The notes under the pieces were generated by a model. That model did not search any database. It worked only from the letters and a program-made list of their open reading frames with translations, and was not told the origin of the DNA. Positions 35,937-40,355 of a stretch of 40,355 nt of DNA are shown here, piece after piece (position 1 is the stretch's first letter; every line of letters begins with the position of its first letter). Source of the DNA: Chlorobiota bacterium (lineage in GTDB: Bacteria > Bacteroidota > Bacteroidia > Bacteroidales > B39-G9); assembly GCA_013152655.1 (NCBI GenBank), contig JAADFW010000036.1:1-40355 (forward strand). Direction: 5' to 3'. The translations under genes and the position numbers were made by a program.

Positions 35937-36179
35937 TTAATACGACTTTAAAAAACCTTTTGCTTTAGCCTCTTCTAAAGTAGCTTTAAGGCCTTTCTTA
36001 TTTATATTTCTAATACCAGAGGCAGAAACTTTTAAGGTTACCCATCTGTTTTCTTCAGCAAGGTAAAACTTTTTAATAAATAAATTTGGATAAAACTTTC
36101 TTCTGGTCTTTTTATGAGAGTGCGACACATTATTGCCTACCATCACTTTTTTTCCTGTTACTTGACAAACTCGTGACAT
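35937..36179 (-). CDS. rpmB: 50S ribosomal protein L28
   Basis: Basic ribosomal protein of 80 residues. The start [33 protein letters not shown] is the L28 signature, and the C-terminal part ([18 protein letters not shown]) follows the family pattern. First gene of the small operon rpmB-rpmG-DUF4295, with a 202-base gap to cinA that probably holds its promoter. Confidence 0.96.
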   Translation of the reverse strand: MSRVCQVTGKKVMVGNNVSHSHKKTRRKFYPNLFIKKFYLAEENRWVTLKVSASGIRNINKKGLKATLEEAKAKGFLKSY

Positions 36180-36219
36180 TTATTTATAGTTTTTTTATAC
36201 AATTTTTTAAAACAGTTCG

Positions 36220-36251
36220 CAAAATACGCTATTTTTATTCAATTAATCAAA
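36220..36251 (-). promoter_or_regulatory. Possible promoter for rpmB operon
   Basis: On the minus strand TTTG (36251-36248), a 21-base spacer and TATTTTG (36226-36220) resemble the Bacteroidota promoter, but the -7 part is one base short of TAnnTTTG. It lies 41 bases upstream of rpmB. Confidence 0.3.
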
Positions 36252-36381
36252 TAATTAGTTCTAATTTTTCAGTAAAAATTACTCATAAATATTAACAATT
36301 TGCATTTTTTACCTCTATAATGCATTGATAACTACTAAATTATTTATTGTTTATAAGTTTAAATTTAAGCTAATCAATTAC

Positions 36382-37635
36382 TTATAAAGTTTGCATTGTA
36401 TATAGTATCTCAATTCTTAAAAGATTTAAAGCAGTTCGTGATGCTTTTTCAATAATTTGATTTCGCTCACCTGTAAAAATATATTTTTTCGAAATTGTTC
36501 TATTTGAGGATGAAACTGCAATCCATGTTGTACCTACCGGTTTTTCTGCTGTTCCTCCTGTTGGCCCGGCTATGCCCGATGTTGCAATTGAAAATGTACT
36601 GCCTAATTTTTTTCTAACACCTTTAGCCATTTCCTCAACAACCTGTTTGCTTACTGCTCCTGAGCTTTCAATACTTTTATTATTTACTCCGAGTGATTCA
36701 ATTTTTACTGTATTGGCATATGAAATTACAGCGCCTAAAAAATAGTTTGAACAACCAGGTATTGAAGTAATTAATTGTGCAATTTTTCCACCAGTACAGC
36801 TTTCAGCTGTAGCTAAAGTTAATTTGTTGCTAATCATTAAATTAGCTATAGAACTTTCCAAATTTTCTTTGTCAATACCTGCAATAGTGTTTGGTAGTAT
36901 TTTATTTAGTTTTTGAATCTCGTCATCTATTTGTTTTTCAGAATATTCGGTTTGTTTAGTATATATGGATAAGCGTAAGCGGATTAAACCGGGCGAAGGT
37001 AAATATGCCAATTTAATGTATTCTGGTAAATGCTTCTCCCATTGCTCAATTTTTTCAGCTAATATTGCTTCTGGAATTCCCGGAATTAGTACTGTTTTAT
37101 GTATTATCCTTTCTAATTTATATCTTTTTTGCAATTCAGGTATAATAATATTTTCCATCATTGCTTTCATTTCGTATGGAACACCCGGCATTGAGATTAT
37201 TATTTTATTACCTTGTTCAAACCACATACCCGGTGCAGTTCCATTTAAATTTCTAATAGGCATACAATTTTCAGGTATTTCTGCTTGCTTTTTATTGAGC
37301 TCATTTAAAACAGAATTTCTTGATTTAACAAATTTCTTAATATCTTCAAATGAGGGCTGGTGAAAAATTAATTTAGTATTAAAAAATTTACATAACGTTT
37401 CTTTTGTAATATCATCATTTGTAGGGCCCAAACCACCAGTTATAAATACGATTTCAGAATTTAATAACGAATTCTTCAAGGTATTAATAATATGTTCACT
37501 ATTATCGGAAATAGATATTATTTGATGAATCTTTACACCTATCAGGTTTAATTTTTTCGCCATCCAGGCAGAATTTGAATCAACAATTTGCCCTATTAAT
37601 ATCTCATCGCCAATGGTAATAATTTCTGCTTGCAT
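36382..37635 (-). CDS. cinA: CinA family nicotinamide mononucleotide deamidase-related protein
   Basis: Two-domain CinA protein of 417 residues. The N-terminal COG1058 domain (ITIGDEILIGQIVDSNS, ITGGLGPTNDDITKE) is related to molybdopterin-binding proteins and has ADP-ribose pyrophosphatase activity in studied members. The C-terminal PncC domain (TLATAESCTGGKIAQLI, SGIAGPTGGTAEKPVGT) deamidates nicotinamide mononucleotide in NAD recycling. Both domains look intact. The start lies 5 bases after the stop of the upstream membrane protein gene, so the pair is probably co-transcribed with the M48 protease. Position next to rpmB is a common Bacteroidota arrangement. Confidence 0.94.
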   Translation of the reverse strand: MQAEIITIGDEILIGQIVDSNSAWMAKKLNLIGVKIHQIISISDNSEHIINTLKNSLLNSEIVFITGGLGPTNDDITKETLCKFFNTKLIFHQPSFEDIKKFVKSRNSVLNELNKKQAEIPENCMPIRNLNGTAPGMWFEQGNKIIISMPGVPYEMKAMMENIIIPELQKRYKLERIIHKTVLIPGIPEAILAEKIEQWEKHLPEYIKLAYLPSPGLIRLRLSIYTKQTEYSEKQIDDEIQKLNKILPNTIAGIDKENLESSIANLMISNKLTLATAESCTGGKIAQLITSIPGCSNYFLGAVISYANTVKIESLGVNNKSIESSGAVSKQVVEEMAKGVRKKLGSTFSIATSGIAGPTGGTAEKPVGTTWIAVSSSNRTISKKYIFTGERNQIIEKASRTALNLLRIEILYTMQTL

Positions 37636-37640
37636 TTTAT

Positions 37641-38372
37641 TTATATTAATTTGTTTGATTGGGTTTTGTTAAAATTTTTTAAGATAAAATAACCAATTGA
37701 TAGAAACTGCAAAAGTACACCAGAACCAAAGGCTAACCAGTTAAAACTTACCGGAATAAATGTACTTGAAAACTTCAAAACTTCAGCATTATTGATATTC
37801 ATCATTTCAAAAAATGAAAAATTTTGACGCATATATAATATATATGGTTGAACATAAGCAAAAAGTATGATAACAGAACCTATTATTAATAAGATAATCA
37901 ACAATTTTAGTTTAATAATTTTTGCATATTTATCATTAAAGTATGATATGGTTAAAGCTACTAAAATCATTGTAATAGAATTAATTACAGGAGTAATTAC
38001 CGGCCCTGTCCAGGTTAGAGGAATAAGAAATAAAATATCCCATGTTAAAATATTTTCGGGCCAGCCTATAAACAATTTAAGAAATACGTAATAAAAAATA
38101 TCCCAGATTGCAAAAACAAATAAAAAATATGCAAAGCGCATAATTCTATTTTTTCCTGTTAAAACAGCAATTGAAAAAAGCATTATAATTGTTGCCGCTT
38201 CCCTAACTATTTCAACTAAACCAATAAAAGGATCAATAGCATTTAATGGAAAGGAAAAGCCATTGGGATAATAAATATTGCGTAAATAAATTACAACAGC
38301 ACTTTCCATAAATGCCATTGCTATTGCGAAAATTAAAAGCCAGGCATATTTATTTAATGTGCTTCTTTTCAT
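37641..38372 (-). CDS. Integral membrane protein of unknown function
   Basis: A 243-residue protein with about six or seven hydrophobic helices. Conserved-looking polar spots sit within helices or loops: AFMESAVVIYLRNIYYP near the N-terminus, then IWDIFYYVFLKLFIGWPENILTWDILFLIPLTWTGPVITPV in the middle. I have seen similar WDI.YY...WP....WD..FLIP..W.GPV proteins in scattered bacteria, with no function attached. It is packed between the M48 protease gene (2 bases) and cinA (5 bases), so it is transcribed with them. Confidence 0.8.
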   Translation of the reverse strand: MKRSTLNKYAWLLIFAIAMAFMESAVVIYLRNIYYPNGFSFPLNAIDPFIGLVEIVREAATIIMLFSIAVLTGKNRIMRFAYFLFVFAIWDIFYYVFLKLFIGWPENILTWDILFLIPLTWTGPVITPVINSITMILVALTISYFNDKYAKIIKLKLLIILLIIGSVIILFAYVQPYILYMRQNFSFFEMMNINNAEVLKFSSTFIPVSFNWLAFGSGVLLQFLSIGYFILKNFNKTQSNKLI

Positions 38373-38374
38373 TA

Positions 38375-39607
38375 TTATTTTAGAGCTTTTATTCTACGAT
38401 ATAATGTTGGATGCGAGTAATGAAAAAACACATACAAAGGATGTGGCATCAGGTTGCTTAAGTTTTTTGATGTTAACTTTTTAAGTGCTTTTATTAATTT
38501 ATTAGCATCGTAATGTTGCTTAGCAAAACGATCAGCAGAAAATTCATTTTTTCGCGATACTATATTCATTCCCAATCCAATAACTAATGATATAGGACTG
38601 TATAAAATTCCAAAAACAATTAATCCAATATGAAAGCTTACCCGCGGAACACCTAATGCTTGCGATATTTCAGGCATATTAATTATTAGTGATAAAAAAT
38701 ATAACATAATGCCTGTTTGTAAAACAGATAAAATCATGCCTGTTAAAGTATGCTTTAATTTATAATGTCCTATTTCATGGGCAAGCACGGCAACTATTTC
38801 TTTTGGTTCTAAATCATTTATTAAGGTATCGTAAAGTACAATTCTTTTCTTTGGGCCCAATCCACTAAAGTAGGCATTCGACTTTGTTGAACGTTTTGAG
38901 CCATTAATTACATATATATTATCTAATTTAAATCCTACTTTTTTGCTAAAATCTTCCAATTCATTTCTTAATTCACCTTCTTCAAGAGGAGTTTGTTTAT
39001 TAAATAAAGGAACTATAAGATTTGAATAAAACATAGTCATAAAAATCATGAATGAAGTTATAAGTATCCATGCATAAAGCCAAAATAGTGTTCCTGAAAC
39101 GGTATAGAACCAAACAATTAAGCCGATTATTAATCCGCCGAGTATTATGGTTAATATCCAGGATTTTAGCTTGTCAAAAATATATGTTTTAACTGTTGTT
39201 TTATTAAACCCAAATTTCTCTTCTATTACAAACGTATTATAAATTGAAAAAGGAGTGTTTAATATATCAGAAGCAAAATACAAAATACCAAAAAATAGTA
39301 ATGCATTTACAATTGGGTTTAAATTTATACTTTTAGCTATTTCATCAACATAAGCAAAGCCTCCAATAATAAGCATCCCAACTATTAAGATAAAATTAAA
39401 ACTACTGGTAATTAAAGAAAACCGGGTGTTCTCCTTTTCGTACTTTTGCTGTTTGGCATACTCTTCTTCATTATAAATGTCTTGCAATTCTTTGGGTAAT
39501 TTCTCTTTCCTGTATTTATTGTTTAATAAATCTAACCATCTTTCTAATAAATAATCAAGAGAAATTATTATAATAATAGATAAGAATATAATTTGTGTAT
39601 TAGTCAT
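38375..39607 (-). CDS. M48 family zinc metalloprotease (Ste24/CAAX prenyl protease type 1-like)
   Basis: Membrane protease of 410 residues with several transmembrane helices (about 5-20, 63-85, 100-118, 148-170, 173-195, 290-310, 325-350). The zinc site is HEIGHYKLKH (H277, H281) and the third ligand Glu lies in NEFSADRFAKQH. SNAYFSGLGPKKRIVLYDTL before the HEXXH is typical of the Ste24 branch rather than HtpX. Yeast Ste24 cleaves prenylated proteins and clears clogged translocons; bacterial substrates are poorly known. It ends 2 bases before the membrane protein gene. The 44 bases upstream separate it from the cut-off gene at the window end. Confidence 0.93.
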   Translation of the reverse strand: MTNTQIIFLSIIIIISLDYLLERWLDLLNNKYRKEKLPKELQDIYNEEEYAKQQKYEKENTRFSLITSSFNFILIVGMLIIGGFAYVDEIAKSINLNPIVNALLFFGILYFASDILNTPFSIYNTFVIEEKFGFNKTTVKTYIFDKLKSWILTIILGGLIIGLIVWFYTVSGTLFWLYAWILITSFMIFMTMFYSNLIVPLFNKQTPLEEGELRNELEDFSKKVGFKLDNIYVINGSKRSTKSNAYFSGLGPKKRIVLYDTLINDLEPKEIVAVLAHEIGHYKLKHTLTGMILSVLQTGIMLYFLSLIINMPEISQALGVPRVSFHIGLIVFGILYSPISLVIGLGMNIVSRKNEFSADRFAKQHYDANKLIKALKKLTSKNLSNLMPHPLYVFFHYSHPTLYRRIKALK

Positions 39608-39651
39608 GTGCTAAAAAAATTAAGTATTTTTTATTAACTATAGAGATAAAC

Positions 39652-40355
39652 TTAAATACTTCCAAAATATTTTCGTAAAAGCCATTCTGTTGAAAGTAGT
39701 AGTAATATAACTATAAACAGCCATTTTAAATTTATCAGGCTTATATAATTATTGTCTTTATATACAGTTGACTTTATTGTTGTATTAGTAAGTATATCAT
39801 TTTTTAAATTTTCAATTTCATTGAAAGTATAAAACTTTCCGCCGGTTTGTCTGTCTATTTGATATAAAAGATGATAATCAGATGATGATTTCATATATTC
39901 AATATTTACAGGAGATACTGAGAAAACTCCTTTTTGCGAATATTTTTCATTGCCATATTCAACATTGGCTGTGTATTTATATATACCGGAATTAAATTCA
40001 CCAACATTTAAACGATACTTTTTATTTGATTTTACAAAATTGTAGTTTAGCTTGTGCCCTTTTTTGTCAGTTATTTCAAGAAAAATTTCCGGATCATCAA
40101 TCAATTCATAACTTTTATTATAAACTTCTGCACTAAAAATAATTTGCTCATTTTCAGAATAGTTTTTTTGTGTATGAACATAAAATTGCTGTTTTTTCGC
40201 TTCAACCGACAAATATTGAATAATTTTATTTATTAATTCATTAAACAGAAGGTTGTCACCATTCAATTTATAATCATATATTTTCCATCGCCAAATTCCT
40301 TCACCGGCTATCAGCCCAGTTTTATATTCCAAATTATTAAAAAAAGTTATTAATG
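39652..40355 (-). CDS. C-terminal part of a large membrane-anchored protein (cut by the window end)
   Basis: The frame stays open through the right edge (the track's M is a TTG inside the gene), so only the last 230 or so residues are visible. They begin around ITFFNNLEYKTGLIAGEG, continue through GIWRWKIYDYKLNGDNLLFNELINKIIQYLSV, have an Ig-like beta region (VYNKSYELIDDPEIFLEI..., GIYKYTANVEYG) and end with one transmembrane helix (NLKWLFIVILLLLSTEWLLRK). This layout fits the C-terminus of the von Willebrand/glutamine-amidotransferase-like membrane proteins of Bacteroidota, whose N-terminal part would lie outside the window. Function unknown. Confidence 0.8.
   Translation of the reverse strand, partial: LITFFNNLEYKTGLIAGEGIWRWKIYDYKLNGDNLLFNELINKIIQYLSVEAKKQQFYVHTQKNYSENEQIIFSAEVYNKSYELIDDPEIFLEITDKKGHKLNYNFVKSNKKYRLNVGEFNSGIYKYTANVEYGNEKYSQKGVFSVSPVNIEYMKSSSDYHLLYQIDRQTGGKFYTFNEIENLKNDILTNTTIKSTVYKDNNYISLINLKWLFIVILLLLSTEWLLRKYFGSI

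Noticed and set aside
36965-37363. Plus-strand ORF of 132 codons opposite cinA
   Set aside because: Antisense shadow of the CinA N-terminal domain; composition and hydrophobicity follow from the complementary strand.
1-40355. CRISPR arrays, tRNA or rRNA genes
   Set aside because: No regularly spaced repeats and no cloverleaf or rRNA-like stretches were seen on either strand.

Overview
The window looks like a chromosomal segment from an AT-rich member of the Bacteroidota. The clues are a BtuB/BtuG-type receptor-lipoprotein pair, an ELWxxDGT-repeat protein that appears to end in a type IX secretion (Por) sorting domain, many lipoprotein signal peptides, a DUF4295 gene beside rpmB/rpmG/ftsY/rimO, and promoter-like TTG-N19-TAnnTTTG sequence. 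A complete-looking 4-hydroxyphenylpyruvate/homogentisate dioxygenase pathway implies that oxygen is available to the organism. I cannot name a genus.

Layout. 1-2994: a TonB-dependent receptor overlapping a beta-propeller lipoprotein, best read as a vitamin B12 uptake pair. 2995-4087: a REP-associated tyrosine transposase (RAYT) framed by two 119-bp direct repeats carrying GTAG/GTTG-headed palindromes, then a strong bidirectional terminator. 4088-13560 (minus strand): an unknown lipoprotein, a membrane-anchored metallophosphoesterase, the tyrosine catabolic genes hmgA-hppD-fahA with a flavin reductase, an HMG-CoA-lyase-like enzyme lacking the usual catalytic Cys, and a fatty acid desaturase. 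13911-18731: a second flavin reductase, the giant ELWxxDGT surface protein, and a minus-strand trxA-ferredoxin-thioredoxin lipoprotein operon with a palindromic putative operator upstream.

19215-26096 (plus strand): secA, a DUF6155 gene, a relic of the pckA 3' part on the minus strand, a serine hydrolase resembling the C-terminal half of the GH3-serine hydrolase fusions, pnuC and a small unknown gene. 26151-26430: a roughly 280-bp highly self-complementary element with 25-bp terminal inverted repeats and nested internal stems, lying between convergent genes. 26499-34405: a TPR protein and gyrA (minus), clpC (plus) and rimO (minus). 34544-40355 (minus): a housekeeping chain transcribed M48 protease, membrane protein, cinA, rpmB, rpmG, DUF4295, ftsY, rimO, with a cut-off membrane protein gene at the window end.

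The two most unusual things are non-coding: the RAYT with its cognate-looking REP repeats, and the 280-bp nested-palindrome element. Secondary items are the pckA relic, the Cys-to-Gln lyase, the stand-alone serine hydrolase and a GyrA quinolone-region variant. All assignments come from reading the sequence and remembered family signatures; no search was run.
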